Origin: a virus
Virus record (IMG/VR): IMGVR_UViG_3300020185_000025
Coordinates: 1 to 64,000 of that record
Strand: one strand, 5' to 3'
DNA length: 64,000 nucleotides
The notes under the pieces are model-generated. The model searched no databases. It was not told where the DNA came from and was given only the letters and a program-made list of their open reading frames with translations. The position numbers and the translations under genes were made by a program. How positions within the stretch are numbered: the stretch's first letter is position 1; each line of letters opens with the position of its first letter. This document shows, one piece after another, positions 15,642-24,818 of the stretch.

Positions 15642-16107
15642 TAGGAACTTCGTATTTTAAGAAAAGATTTGTCATCTCTGGTGAAAGCTTGTCTGATTCG
15701 TTGTAGGTAAATGACCACGTAACATAATCAGATTTAGCACTCCTGTTATCAAAGTAATCAAAGAATACATCGTGTGGTATAACTGAAACTCTATAATCGG
15801 AATCTTGTACACCTGACGCATCTACCAAAGCAACCCAGTCACAGTGTCCTTTTTTCTCTCTAAGACTCCATGCACCTAATTTGCCATTGGTTGGTTTGTT
15901 TGCTGTTTTGACTTCAATTCGACCAGGATATCTTGTTTTACCAAGAACATCGAATTTACCGTTAACTGATTCGCCTTCGGTAAGGTTGACGACCTTAGAT
16001 TCACCCATCGTTCCAATCAGTGATTTGTAGAGGTCGTCAACTCCACTTAATTGTCCTTTTTGATGTTTATATAAAGCCCTTTCAAGTAATACCGTCAAGT
16101 GGTCCAT
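15619..16107 (-). CDS. Putative PD-(D/E)XK nuclease
   Basis: A 162-residue protein with a restriction-endonuclease-like core: Glu in MGESKVVNL, then FDVLGKTRYPGRIEVKTAN, which supplies the D...ExK triad, then WVALVDASG. It may cut unmodified host DNA while the phage DNA is protected by hydroxymethylcytosine; that role is inference from the neighbouring genes. It has its own early promoter. Confidence 0.6.
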   Translation of the reverse strand: MDHLTVLLERALYKHQKGQLSGVDDLYKSLIGTMGESKVVNLTEGESVNGKFDVLGKTRYPGRIEVKTANKPTNGKLGAWSLREKKGHCDWVALVDASGVQDSDYRVSVIPHDVFFDYFDNRSAKSDYVTWSFTYNESDKLSPEMTNLFLKYEVPIDIIRDL

Positions 16108-16136
16108 AATGTATCCATTAATTTAATTTATAAACA

Positions 16137-16165
16137 ATTATAATCTATATCATAAAGAATGTCAA
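16137..16165 (-). promoter_or_regulatory. Early promoter for the nuclease gene
   Basis: TTGACA, 17 bp, TATAAT on the minus strand. Confidence 0.8.
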
Positions 16166-16182
16166 TGGTTTATTTCATTTAT

Positions 16183-16269
16183 TTAGAGAACTTTTCTCCA
16201 AACGTTCTGAATTCTACCTCTTTTCATGAATTTGTGAAAAGTTTTGTATTGTTGTTTAATGTATTGCAT
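16183..16269 (-). CDS. Micro-ORF, basic 28-residue peptide
   Basis: An ATG at 16269 preceded by AGAAGGG opens a 28-residue Lys/Arg-rich peptide (QYKTFHKFMKRGRIQNVWRK). It fills most of the 245-bp spacer between the nuclease and orf16352. A good ribosome site and amphipathic composition support it. Function unknown. Confidence 0.45.
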   Translation of the reverse strand: MQYIKQQYKTFHKFMKRGRIQNVWRKVL

Positions 16270-16351
16270 AGTTTTCCCTTCTGTTTCCTAAATGTTGCAC
16301 GAATGTAACATATAAAATTATATATAAGGAAAACCTAACAGTATCAATAAT

Positions 16352-16579
16352 TTATACGACTTTTGGTGGAACAGGTACTACAAACGTTCTTACTGTTGCT
16401 AATTTGTCTTCAGCTTCAGCAAGTTTTGATACTTCAGCATCAAGAGTCTCAACAGTACCAGGATGTTCTGCTACTCCAACTCCACTTTCTAAAAATACCG
16501 CGATGTTTGCTGTATGCTCCGCAATTTGCGCTTCATACTTTGAAATCAAGGCATTTACTAATATTTCTCTAAGTGCCAT
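16352..16579 (-). CDS. Small coiled-coil protein
   Basis: A 75-residue protein, helical with heptad-like spacing (ISKYEAQIAEHTANIAVFLE, then LDAEVSKLAEAEDKLATV) and a Pro/Val tail. An AGGAG site precedes the ATG. It follows the MazG-like gene by 1 bp. Function unknown. Confidence 0.6.
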   Translation of the reverse strand: MALREILVNALISKYEAQIAEHTANIAVFLESGVGVAEHPGTVETLDAEVSKLAEAEDKLATVRTFVVPVPPKVV

Positions 16580-16580
16580 T

Positions 16581-16994
16581 TTATTCTCCTTTTAAGTTTG
16601 GTAGGATACCGTGATTGCCTTCATGAGATGGAGCCGTCCATCCTTCAGGTTTCATCAGATCAGGTAATCCTAGTGGGTTTGGCCTTCCTTCCTTTACTCC
16701 AGGTTCCTTGGCCATGTTTGCTTCGAGAACTGCGTCCCAAGCTTTATAAGGATCGACTCCGAAGGCATCAAGAGTACCGATTGCCACTACACAAAGGTCA
16801 ACTAAACCATCTACGATTTCTTCGGAGTCGATAACTTTTTGGGCTGTTCTTGTTTCGGTTAACTCTTCTTCTAAAAAGTCAACTCGAAAACGCAAGAACG
16901 CCTTCAACTGATTTATATCTGCGTTTTCAATCCAGTCATGTGTTTTATACTTTGACTGCATTTCATTAATGTCTTTAACCCAATCTTTACTCAT
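16581..16994 (-). CDS. MazG-like nucleotide pyrophosphohydrolase
   Basis: A 137-residue all-alpha NTP pyrophosphatase. EEELTE (42-47) and EEIVDGLVD (58-66) form the Mg-binding helices, followed by KAWDAVLEANMAK. I start it at ATG 16994, which has AAGGA 8 nt upstream, rather than ten codons earlier. MazG proteins hydrolyse nucleotides including ppGpp in some reports; in this phage it could also remove dCTP, a job done by gp56 in T4, since no gp56-like gene is seen here. Confidence 0.82.
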   Translation of the reverse strand: MSKDWVKDINEMQSKYKTHDWIENADINQLKAFLRFRVDFLEEELTETRTAQKVIDSEEIVDGLVDLCVVAIGTLDAFGVDPYKAWDAVLEANMAKEPGVKEGRPNPLGLPDLMKPEGWTAPSHEGNHGILPNLKGE

Positions 16995-17298
16995 TTGGAT
17001 ATCCTTGTGAAATATAAACGCCAATCATACCAATTTGGCCTTCTGTTAATTTTTGGGCAGTTGGATACATCATTACTGATTGTGGTCCAACCGGTTCACC
17101 TGCTTTGTATTTTAATAACTTACCAATAATATCATCAGCAGATTGTCCTTGAAGTTTAGGACCGATTCCACCTTGACCTTGTGAACCATGACAGGCAGCA
17201 CAAGTAACCATTGTTGGTCTGATATCAGCGAAACGATCTTCAGCCAATGCGACTGATGTCATTCCTAATAGAGCAGTTGTTAATAAAACGTTCTTCAT
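16987..17298 (-). CDS. Periplasmic c-type cytochrome
   Basis: A 103-residue secreted electron carrier. Residues 1-19 are a signal peptide ending VALA, then a single heme site CAACH (33-37) and likely axial Met in QSVMMYPTAQ (76-77). The rest (QKLTEGQIGMIGVYISQGYP) matches class I cytochromes of the c4/c5/c553 kind found in proteobacteria. Heme attachment would need the host Ccm system. It overlaps glutaredoxin by 4 bp and MazG by 8 bp, so it is an integral operon member. Confidence 0.92.
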   Translation of the reverse strand: MKNVLLTTALLGMTSVALAEDRFADIRPTMVTCAACHGSQGQGGIGPKLQGQSADDIIGKLLKYKAGEPVGPQSVMMYPTAQKLTEGQIGMIGVYISQGYPNE

Positions 17299-17522
17299 AA
17301 TAATTCCCTTAATTGGTCAAAACCACCGATCTTTTCTTCGTCTTTAATAATCTGAGGAAAGGTTCTTGCGGTTGGAAAGATTTCAAAAAATTCGTCTTGA
17401 GAATAATCAAGACCTAAATGTAGGTACATATAATCAGTACCTTCTGCGAATCCTTTAGATTCACAAAGCTGTTTTGCCATTTTACAATAAGCGCAATTAT
17501 CTTTACCGTAGATCTTAATCAT
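17295..17522 (-). CDS. Glutaredoxin
   Basis: A 75-residue dithiol glutaredoxin with active site CAYC (10-13), the cis-Pro motif TFPQI (about 54-58) and the C-terminal GGFDQL. T4 NrdC is the analogue and serves ribonucleotide reductase. It shares an early promoter with the upstream Sm-like gene (1-bp overlap). Confidence 0.93.
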   Translation of the reverse strand: MIKIYGKDNCAYCKMAKQLCESKGFAEGTDYMYLHLGLDYSQDEFFEIFPTARTFPQIIKDEEKIGGFDQLRELL

Positions 17523-17809
17523 TATACTAACTTAAGTCCTGAATTACCAGGCATTGCGATTCCTGTTGTTGCTTCAATTACCTGCTTCTTTAGTTCATCA
17601 GCCGGTTCTACAACAAACATAACATGTTGTTCACCTACAACAACTGGTGTTCTTTTAGCGTAAGGAACAAATGGAACCATTCCAATTTTGCCTTCGCCTG
17701 CTGGTACTAATAAGATGCCATCCGTTAAGGTATAGAATCCTTTTTCATAACTTACTTTTGCTACAACCTCTTCACCGGTTGATAGTCTTACAATTTGTAC
17801 ATCGCTCAT
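17522..17809 (-). CDS. Sm-like beta-barrel protein of marine T4-like phages
   Basis: A 95-residue protein beginning VQIVRLSTGEEVVAKVSYEK, the Sm1-like strand pattern seen in small Sm-like proteins of cyanophage type. The middle LVPAGEGKIGMVPFVPYAK and a helical C-terminus fit that family. RNA binding is possible but unproven. It leads the operon with glutaredoxin and cytochrome c. Confidence 0.65.
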   Translation of the reverse strand: MSDVQIVRLSTGEEVVAKVSYEKGFYTLTDGILLVPAGEGKIGMVPFVPYAKRTPVVVGEQHVMFVVEPADELKKQVIEATTGIAMPGNSGLKLV

Positions 17810-17833
17810 AGCGTTTCTCCTGTAATAGTGTAT

Positions 17834-17862
17834 ATTATAACACAGTTTAATTTAAATGTCAA
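17834..17862 (-). promoter_or_regulatory. Early promoter for Sm-like/glutaredoxin/cytochrome operon
   Basis: TTGACA, 17 bp, TATAAT on the minus strand. Confidence 0.8.
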
Positions 17863-17866
17863 TAGT

Positions 17867-20425
17867 TTAACTGAAAAAATCTTCAATCGTATTTACCTTT
17901 TCAGCCGACCATCCAACTGCGTCAAGTATTGATTGAATAGGACTTAAGAATACTTTATCAAATTGAAGTTCAGTATCTATATATTGATGCAGTCCTAATT
18001 GTTTTGGTAAAAGACCAGGAACCGATATTGCGTTTTCACGAATCGGATTAGGTACTTTCAAATATAATAGTTTGACCTTATCTCCAGCTTGGATAGTTTC
18101 AAACTTCTTATCAAGTCCTTTCTCTTTAAGGAACTGATTATACATCAAGGATCCACGAACATGCATTGGTGTACCTTTTCGATATACTGAGCTTTTGTCT
18201 TGATACTTTTTAAGTTCAGATACACCTGAAGTCTTTGCGATTTGAATAGGATCCAATTTACGAAAGTCTTCTTTGAATTCTTTAATGAATTCTTGAGTTG
18301 TTTCTTCGTCGGTATTCATAATCACTTCAAAACATTTCTTGAGTTTCTCTCGACAGATTTCTGGTGTTGAAGATCTGACTGATTCCAAACCGGTAACTGA
18401 GATCTTAGGAGTATCATAATGTACACCTTCAGAGTTCAATGTATTTAGAATATATCGTTTCTTGGCAACAAAAATACCACGGTGAGCAATCTTTTCACGT
18501 TTCATTACCATTGCATTACGATATGTACCAAGATCAGCAGCAAGCTTTTCATAACCGTCTTCGATGATTTGTTCTATCTTTGTAGAGCAAACTCTATCAA
18601 GGAACTCTTCACCTTTGTCTTTATCAATATCAGTCGTACCAAATACTTCTGTAATCAGAGGACCGAAGTCAACATAGATAGAGTCAGTATCAATATAAAT
18701 GATATAGTCAATGTCAGTTGTACCTAGAATTTTGTTTAGGTAATCATTCACTGATTTCTGAGCATAACGAATACTAAGCTGGCCGCTTGTTGTAATTGCC
18801 TCTGCCATTTCATTAATATAGTATAAGAAATATACGTTAGCAGTTGCACCATACAAACTATTCATGGCAATCTTAATTGACATTTGCGAGTTATGTAATT
18901 GGTTGATCTCTTTCTTGAGCCTTTTGAGTTCAAGTGGATCTTTTTCAATCTCAAACTGTTGTTCAGCTGCGATCATCTGCTTTTTAATGACAGAACGGTT
19001 ATTATAATATTCTTCAATGATTTCAGGAATGATTCCTAACTTCTTATTAGAAAAGCAAACACCATTAGCAGCAACGGAAACTCCGTTACGATCATTCTGA
19101 TATTCACCTTTGAGTACCATGTCCTGAGTTACGTATTCACGATCATCAGGCATATAGGTTTCTGGTGACATATTATATTGTAGCATCAAGTGAGGATATA
19201 GAGAGTTAAGGTCAAAAGATACAACCCAAGGATGCATACCGACCTTTGGATCTTTTACATAACCACCTACAAGATCTCCTGCTCTTTGACCAGGACCACC
19301 TTTTAATGGAGGAACAATTTTATCTGCCATAAGTTTACGATATATGGTTGCTTCCCATATACCAACCGTACCAAATGCATCACCGTAGTTTACACCACCA
19401 TCATAAGCAACTGTACATACCAACGCAAGTAATCCTGTCTCTTCTTCAAGACGAGCAATCAGTTGAGTATCTTTAAGGTTATAGTCCAAATATAATTGTG
19501 GATTCTCATCCCATAAACCAGTTAGAGAACCATATTCAGAGTAATCAATTTTCTTTTCACCAAGAACAACATAAGCAATATGATCTAACTTGTATGATTC
19601 TTGAGGACCATACTTATAACCAAACTTCTTGAAGCAATCCATATAGTCAATAACAGCAACACCCATAATAGAATATGTTGAATTGACTTTACCGAAAATT
19701 TCTCGAGATCTTTGTTTGATTGATTTATGTGGAGATAACCGTCTTGCAGTATCTTCTCCAAGTAATGCTATGATACGAGTTACGATGTATTGAATGTCAA
19801 AGTACTCAACGTTCCAACCTGTAACGATATCAGGATAATCAGTTGTCCAAAGTTTCATAAAGTATTGAAGCAAAGCACGTTCACCGTCTACTCCATCAAA
19901 TAAAACAAACTTAATCTTATCTTGAGGAATATCAGTAACTGTCTTTGTCTTGTCATAATCTTTACGACCGAGTACATAATAGATATCTTCTCGAGAACTA
20001 TGATAAGCAAGTGACGTAATAGGTTTATCAGCAGTTTCCATATTAGGATAACCATCACTGATGTCAACCTCAATATCAAACGATACGATATTGACTTGAC
20101 TTACATCATAGGTAATCTTGCCTGGGTATTCTTCTTGAATAAACTGAGTCACATAATTTGTTGAACCAAACGTCTTCATACCGTGAACACCTTTGTATTC
20201 TTCGATGAAGTTCTTTGCTTCTCGCATATCACCAAACTTATGTGGAGATACAGGTAAGTTACCTTCTAAAGAGCGATAACCTTCTTCTCCTGCTTTTGGA
20301 GTATGAACATATAGAGTAGGCTGAAATGGAACGCGATACGAAAAACGTTTACCATTTTCGTAACCTCGATGTAAAATATTGTTTCCGTATCTTTCAACGG
20401 ATGTATAGAATTTAGTCAATGCCAT
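17867..20425 (-). CDS. gp43: DNA polymerase gp43 (family B)
   Basis: An 852-residue replicative polymerase with proofreading. Exonuclease motif I is SFDIEVD (115-121); polymerase motifs are SFDLNSLYPHL (A), KIAMNSLYGA (B) and YIDTDSIYV (C). The C-terminus LNTIEDFFS resembles the clamp-binding peptide of T4 gp43. Its own early promoter lies at 20451-20479. No intein or intron break is seen. Confidence 0.98.
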   Translation of the reverse strand: MALTKFYTSVERYGNNILHRGYENGKRFSYRVPFQPTLYVHTPKAGEEGYRSLEGNLPVSPHKFGDMREAKNFIEEYKGVHGMKTFGSTNYVTQFIQEEYPGKITYDVSQVNIVSFDIEVDISDGYPNMETADKPITSLAYHSSREDIYYVLGRKDYDKTKTVTDIPQDKIKFVLFDGVDGERALLQYFMKLWTTDYPDIVTGWNVEYFDIQYIVTRIIALLGEDTARRLSPHKSIKQRSREIFGKVNSTYSIMGVAVIDYMDCFKKFGYKYGPQESYKLDHIAYVVLGEKKIDYSEYGSLTGLWDENPQLYLDYNLKDTQLIARLEEETGLLALVCTVAYDGGVNYGDAFGTVGIWEATIYRKLMADKIVPPLKGGPGQRAGDLVGGYVKDPKVGMHPWVVSFDLNSLYPHLMLQYNMSPETYMPDDREYVTQDMVLKGEYQNDRNGVSVAANGVCFSNKKLGIIPEIIEEYYNNRSVIKKQMIAAEQQFEIEKDPLELKRLKKEINQLHNSQMSIKIAMNSLYGATANVYFLYYINEMAEAITTSGQLSIRYAQKSVNDYLNKILGTTDIDYIIYIDTDSIYVDFGPLITEVFGTTDIDKDKGEEFLDRVCSTKIEQIIEDGYEKLAADLGTYRNAMVMKREKIAHRGIFVAKKRYILNTLNSEGVHYDTPKISVTGLESVRSSTPEICREKLKKCFEVIMNTDEETTQEFIKEFKEDFRKLDPIQIAKTSGVSELKKYQDKSSVYRKGTPMHVRGSLMYNQFLKEKGLDKKFETIQAGDKVKLLYLKVPNPIRENAISVPGLLPKQLGLHQYIDTELQFDKVFLSPIQSILDAVGWSAEKVNTIEDFFS

Positions 20426-20450
20426 AATGCCTTTTTATATTTGAACAACC

Positions 20451-20479
20451 ATTATATACTAGTTTGAGACGAATGTCAA
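20451..20479 (-). promoter_or_regulatory. Early promoter for gp43
   Basis: TTGACA, 17 bp, TATAAT on the minus strand. Confidence 0.8.
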
Positions 20480-20482
20480 TGG

Positions 20483-22195
20483 TTATTGTACTAACTCCGA
20501 GAAGTTCTTGATTTTCTCAAACTTGAGATTGTTCTCAAACTTTTCTGCGAACTGATCGCCACGATGTGATATCACAAAGATGTTGTCATCGTTATTCAGT
20601 CCATGTAGAGTTTCAATCAAACTTTCAATACCGACACCATCCAAGGCACCGTCGAGAGTTTCATCAAGTATCAATAGGTTAGTAGATACCGAAGATCTTA
20701 GTTTAGCAACTGATCTCCAGGCCAACATAATTGATAGAGTGATACGTAGCTTCTCACCTTCTGAAAAACTAGCATAGGTGAACTTATCTCTGAACCTTGA
20801 ACGAATTACTTCATTGAACTCTTCGTCAAGTTGAAAGTCAACGAACAGATCAAACGCAGCAAGATACTTGTTGATAAGTTTATTAATAACAGGAATGTAC
20901 TGAGAAATAATTTTTGCCTTAATACCACCATCTCTCAGAATTGTTTGAACAATATTTAGTACTTCATGTTCATCAAGTAGTTTAGTTCGGATCTCAATTT
21001 GTTTATCAAGTTTCTTTTGTAGATTCTCAAGTTTAGAAGTATCAATTTCAGCAACTTCCTTTTGAGCATTATCAAGTTCTTTCTTATAACTCATTAGAGC
21101 ATTCTTAGACATTTTGATTTCAGCACGGATTTCAGAGATCTTAAAGTTAACTGCTTGTATCTGTTCTTCGATTTTTGAAATAGAACCAAGACGATCTTGA
21201 TGCTTCTTAATTGTCGTTGCTATATCAACGAGACCTTTTTCAATACCAGCTTTCTGTTGATTCTTATCTATAATTTGTTCTTGTTTGAATTCATGGGCAA
21301 TACCTTGCTTACATGTTGGACAATCATCATTATGTTCGTAGAACGATAGTTCCTTTTCAAACGCAACACGACTTCTTTCAAGTTCAGCTCTCTTTTCGGT
21401 TGCATCAGCAAACTTTTGTTTCTCATCAGGTTTATCAGAGATATCATCGTAGAGAACTTTCATAATCTCATCTTGAGTATCAATAGTACTATTCTTTTCT
21501 TCGATATCATCAATATGACCAGACATCTTTTCTTTGATCTTATCAACCTCAACTGTTTTAAGTTTACGAATCTCTTCGTTGTTTTCTTCAGCTGATTGTA
21601 TATTGTTTTCTATAATTTCAATGTCATACTTATTGTCTGTGATTTCTGTTTTGATACCTGACATACGATCTTTTGCCAATGTACCCATAACAGAGAATAC
21701 TTGTATATCCAATAGGTCTTCGATAATCTCACGACGTTGATATGCTCTCAATTCCATAAAAGGAATATAAGTAGCAGAACCAAGTACTACGATTTGATTG
21801 AATGCTTTAAAGTTGATACCTAGAATAGATTCTTCAAGGAATGCTTGATAGTCTCGAACAGACGCATCTTTATTAATCATTGAACCGTTCTTCCATATCT
21901 CAAACACATTAGGTTTGATTCCACGAACGATTTTATATTTGTCTCCACCTGCATTAAAGTATAATTCAACAACAAGTTCTTTATTATTAATAGAGTTAAC
22001 TAACTGAGCCTTATTAATATTTCTAAAAGGTCTACCGTAAAGACCAAATACAATTGCATCAAGCAATGTACTTTTACCTGAACCATTGGAACCTGCGATA
22101 AGAGTACTAGGTACCTGATTTAATTCAACTGTTGTGAATACGTTTCCTGTTGATAGAATATTTTTATATAATACTTTCTCAAAATTAATTCTCAT
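20483..22195 (-). CDS. gp46: Recombination endonuclease subunit gp46 (Rad50/SbcC-like)
   Basis: A 570-residue SMC-type ATPase. Walker A GSNGSGKST (35-43), long coiled coil, zinc hook CPTC in NDDCPTCKQG, ABC signature FSEGEKLR and Walker B LLILDETLDGALD are all present. With gp47 it resects DNA ends for recombination-dependent replication. It overlaps gp47 by 4 bp. Confidence 0.97.
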   Translation of the reverse strand: MRINFEKVLYKNILSTGNVFTTVELNQVPSTLIAGSNGSGKSTLLDAIVFGLYGRPFRNINKAQLVNSINNKELVVELYFNAGGDKYKIVRGIKPNVFEIWKNGSMINKDASVRDYQAFLEESILGINFKAFNQIVVLGSATYIPFMELRAYQRREIIEDLLDIQVFSVMGTLAKDRMSGIKTEITDNKYDIEIIENNIQSAEENNEEIRKLKTVEVDKIKEKMSGHIDDIEEKNSTIDTQDEIMKVLYDDISDKPDEKQKFADATEKRAELERSRVAFEKELSFYEHNDDCPTCKQGIAHEFKQEQIIDKNQQKAGIEKGLVDIATTIKKHQDRLGSISKIEEQIQAVNFKISEIRAEIKMSKNALMSYKKELDNAQKEVAEIDTSKLENLQKKLDKQIEIRTKLLDEHEVLNIVQTILRDGGIKAKIISQYIPVINKLINKYLAAFDLFVDFQLDEEFNEVIRSRFRDKFTYASFSEGEKLRITLSIMLAWRSVAKLRSSVSTNLLILDETLDGALDGVGIESLIETLHGLNNDDNIFVISHRGDQFAEKFENNLKFEKIKNFSELVQ

Positions 22196-23253
22196 AAACT
22201 AAGGGCCTCGTGGTATAATTCGTCAACTAAAGATTTTACCTTACCTTTATCAACATTGGTTTCAAGACCATCAATATATTGCGATAAGATTTCAGTTGTG
22301 TCTTTTGTTTCATCAAGTATTTCATCAACACCTTCTGCATCCAAATTCATATGATCGTCAACAGCTCGAACATCAACAGCACCACACTCTGACATACGAC
22401 CCATAAACATATCATAAAGATATGCGTTAGTTCTATTCTGTACTATGACTTTAACAAACTTATCACGGTATTGTTCTACATCGTAATTCGCAACATCGTC
22501 AACTGTCCAGTCTTGGTCATCATAAAATACTTTATAGAATACACGATTTGGATTTTCAATTTTAATCATCTCTCGAGTTTCAGTATCAAATACATGGAAA
22601 CCTCTACTACCTTTGTAATCAGACCAAGTCATTTCGTATGGAGATCCAAGGTACTCAACATTGCCATATCTTGAAGGATGGTGAAAATGACCAGAGAACG
22701 CAGATTCAAAATTCTTAAACACGTTCATATCAATACCATGCGTACATAACGCACCTTTCATCATCTCGAAACCTTTTACTTCAAGGTGTCCCATTAATAT
22801 ATTAGCAGTTGAGTTCTTTACAATTTCTAAATTCTTTTCACCGTTCTCTTTGTTGAGCCACGGTAACATAAGGAATTTTGTAGATCCTAATTCAATTTCT
22901 TTAGCAGTATCTTGGTATAGAGTAAACTGAGGATACTCTTTGGTCAATAGATTCATACTATTGATTTCATTAGTACTTGCATAATATGTATCGTGATTAC
23001 CAATAAGACAATGAAAATCAATATTACGTTTTGCTAAATTATCAAAGAGGAATGATTTACCTGCTGAGAGTGAAGCATAATTAATATACTTACGACGGTC
23101 AAATGTATCACCAAGGTCAAACACCGTTGTGATCTCATGTTCGTCAATATATGGAAAGAATACTTCTTCAAAGAATTTTCTTTGAACTTCGTGGAATACT
23201 TTGCTATCTCCACGGACACCGATGTGAATATCGGTAACGATCGCGATTTTCAT
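22192..23253 (-). CDS. gp47: Recombination endonuclease subunit gp47 (Mre11/SbcD-like)
   Basis: A 353-residue calcineurin-type nuclease. The metal-binding motifs are DIHIGV, DLGDTFDRR, GNHDTYY, GHLEVKG and GHFHHPS. It pairs with gp46. It lies 1 bp after the deformylase gene. Confidence 0.97.
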   Translation of the reverse strand: MKIAIVTDIHIGVRGDSKVFHEVQRKFFEEVFFPYIDEHEITTVFDLGDTFDRRKYINYASLSAGKSFLFDNLAKRNIDFHCLIGNHDTYYASTNEINSMNLLTKEYPQFTLYQDTAKEIELGSTKFLMLPWLNKENGEKNLEIVKNSTANILMGHLEVKGFEMMKGALCTHGIDMNVFKNFESAFSGHFHHPSRYGNVEYLGSPYEMTWSDYKGSRGFHVFDTETREMIKIENPNRVFYKVFYDDQDWTVDDVANYDVEQYRDKFVKVIVQNRTNAYLYDMFMGRMSECGAVDVRAVDDHMNLDAEGVDEILDETKDTTEILSQYIDGLETNVDKGKVKSLVDELYHEALSL

Positions 23254-23254
23254 A

Positions 23255-23821
23255 TTACTCCGTATGCGTTGCGACTTTTGCGTTGTCTATAGCAGCTTGC
23301 GCTGATTGCATATAAGCCTTTAACTGATTTCGTTGTTTTGAAATTTTAGATTTCTTTTTTAATGCTCTATCCCATTTGAGTCGAGATACTTTGTCTTTAA
23401 ATACAACACCATATAAGTGGTCATATTCATGTAAGAAACATCTTGCGGTATAACCATCAAACGAACCTTCCTGTGGATTACCTTCTTCGTCAAACCATCT
23501 TGCATCTACAGTGTTTGGACGTTTGAATGATACAAAAACATCAGGATAGGTCAGGCAACCTTCAACATCAAACTCTTCTTCTTCTGATACTGAAATGACT
23601 TCGGGATTAACAAACATCATTGTATTCTCTTTGTTCTCACCAATGATAAACAGTTTATAGTTGATACCCACTTGTGGTGCAGACAACCCCAGGCCTCTTT
23701 TAGAGACCATCAGCTCCACCATTTCTTCCTTGGTTTGCTTTAAATCTACTTGAGGATTTTCAATATCAATATCTTCCAACTCTCTTTTTAGTATTGGATC
23801 ATTGTGTGGTACTAATTTCAT
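23255..23821 (-). CDS. def: Peptide deformylase
   Basis: A 188-residue metalloenzyme removing formyl groups from nascent proteins. Motifs: GLSAPQVG (45-52), EGCLTYP (87-93, Thr in place of the usual Ser) and HEYDHL (131-136). Deformylase genes are frequent auxiliary genes in marine T4-like phages. It is coupled to the upstream nucleotidyltransferase (4-bp overlap). Confidence 0.95.
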   Translation of the reverse strand: MKLVPHNDPILKRELEDIDIENPQVDLKQTKEEMVELMVSKRGLGLSAPQVGINYKLFIIGENKENTMMFVNPEVISVSEEEEFDVEGCLTYPDVFVSFKRPNTVDARWFDEEGNPQEGSFDGYTARCFLHEYDHLYGVVFKDKVSRLKWDRALKKKSKISKQRNQLKAYMQSAQAAIDNAKVATHTE

Positions 23822-24219
23822 AATTTACCTTCTTCCCTTAATTGCTCACGAATCTTTGTTCCTGAGATTTCGTTTATTTCTTGTCCAAGATCATGTTCAG
23901 TGAAAGTAAAACCAGGAGTCCTTCCATAACTAATATCAATAATGTTAGGAACCATCTGAATCATATACTCTCGACCTTCTTCAAAGCCAGCATCTCCTAA
24001 ACCTTTCTTAATACTATCAATGACAGCAATTTCTCCAAAGGGATTATCAGACGCAGTCTCTTCATAACCATACACTTCTCTAACCATTATAACACATTGT
24101 CCTGTCAATGTCAAGGCCTTTTTGAATAATTCTGTATGACCATCATGCCAGGGTTGCCACCTACCTAATAATTGAACAGTAGGCTTTGTGTAATCAAACG
24201 CATTCTCGAAATCAAACAT
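23818..24219 (-). CDS. Nucleotidyltransferase (HIGH superfamily)
   Basis: A 133-residue adenylyl- or cytidylyltransferase-like enzyme with GRWQPWHDGH (19-28) and the C-terminal ISGTKIREQLR signature. It resembles NMN adenylyltransferase-like proteins. Substrate not identifiable. It lies between gp55 and deformylase, 3 bp after gp55. Confidence 0.8.
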   Translation of the reverse strand: MFDFENAFDYTKPTVQLLGRWQPWHDGHTELFKKALTLTGQCVIMVREVYGYEETASDNPFGEIAVIDSIKKGLGDAGFEEGREYMIQMVPNIIDISYGRTPGFTFTEHDLGQEINEISGTKIREQLREEGKL

Positions 24220-24222
24220 GAC

Positions 24223-24705
24223 CTACTTCTTCTTAAGTTTAGTCTCAAAGTCGTCAATAAAGTCATTAATATAATCAGGTAGTTGATTTCCAGTAACTGG
24301 TTCGCCTGACGAATCATGTACTTCGTTGTCCATCATTTGTCTTTGAGAAGCTTTGAATTTAATATACATCTGCTTTTTCTCTTTAGAGATTCGCCTTAAG
24401 AATGCATACCAAATGATTTGCGTAAAATAAGCAAAAGGGTTTTGGGATTTCTCGGGATTGAAGTTATGTATATATTGTAGACAGTTTTCAATGCCATCAG
24501 ATACCATTTCTTCCTTGTACATGTACCCACTGAAATTTGGTCTTGTTGCTAATCGTTGTGCAATTAACATAATACACTTTCCAATGTAATCTGGTACTTG
24601 TGGATTCTTTTCACCACACTCTTCTGCCTCTGCGCATTTTTCTCGATATTCGATTAACGCTGCGAGGAGGTCTTTATTGTTTACGTAGTTTCGTTTCTTA
24701 GCCAT
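24223..24705 (-). CDS. gp55: Late sigma factor gp55
   Basis: A 160-residue sigma-like factor that directs host RNA polymerase to TATAAATA late promoters. The signature NPFAYFTQIIWYAFLRRISK and preceding FSGYMYKEEMVSDGIENCL match gp55 of T4-like phages. Its own early promoter lies at 24741-24769. Confidence 0.95.
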   Translation of the reverse strand: MAKKRNYVNNKDLLAALIEYREKCAEAEECGEKNPQVPDYIGKCIMLIAQRLATRPNFSGYMYKEEMVSDGIENCLQYIHNFNPEKSQNPFAYFTQIIWYAFLRRISKEKKQMYIKFKASQRQMMDNEVHDSSGEPVTGNQLPDYINDFIDDFETKLKKK

Positions 24706-24740
24706 TTCAAACTAACACTCCTTTTTGTTTTATAATGTAT

Positions 24741-24769
24741 ATTATATACCATTTAGTTCGTTTTGTCAA
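24741..24769 (-). promoter_or_regulatory. Early promoter for gp55 operon
   Basis: TTGACA, 17 bp, TATAAT on the minus strand, back to back with the plus-strand promoter at 24819-24847. Confidence 0.8.
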
Positions 24770-24818
24770 TAGAAAGTTGACAAATATGAAATTAATTAAA
24801 CTTTTTTCAAAAAAACTA

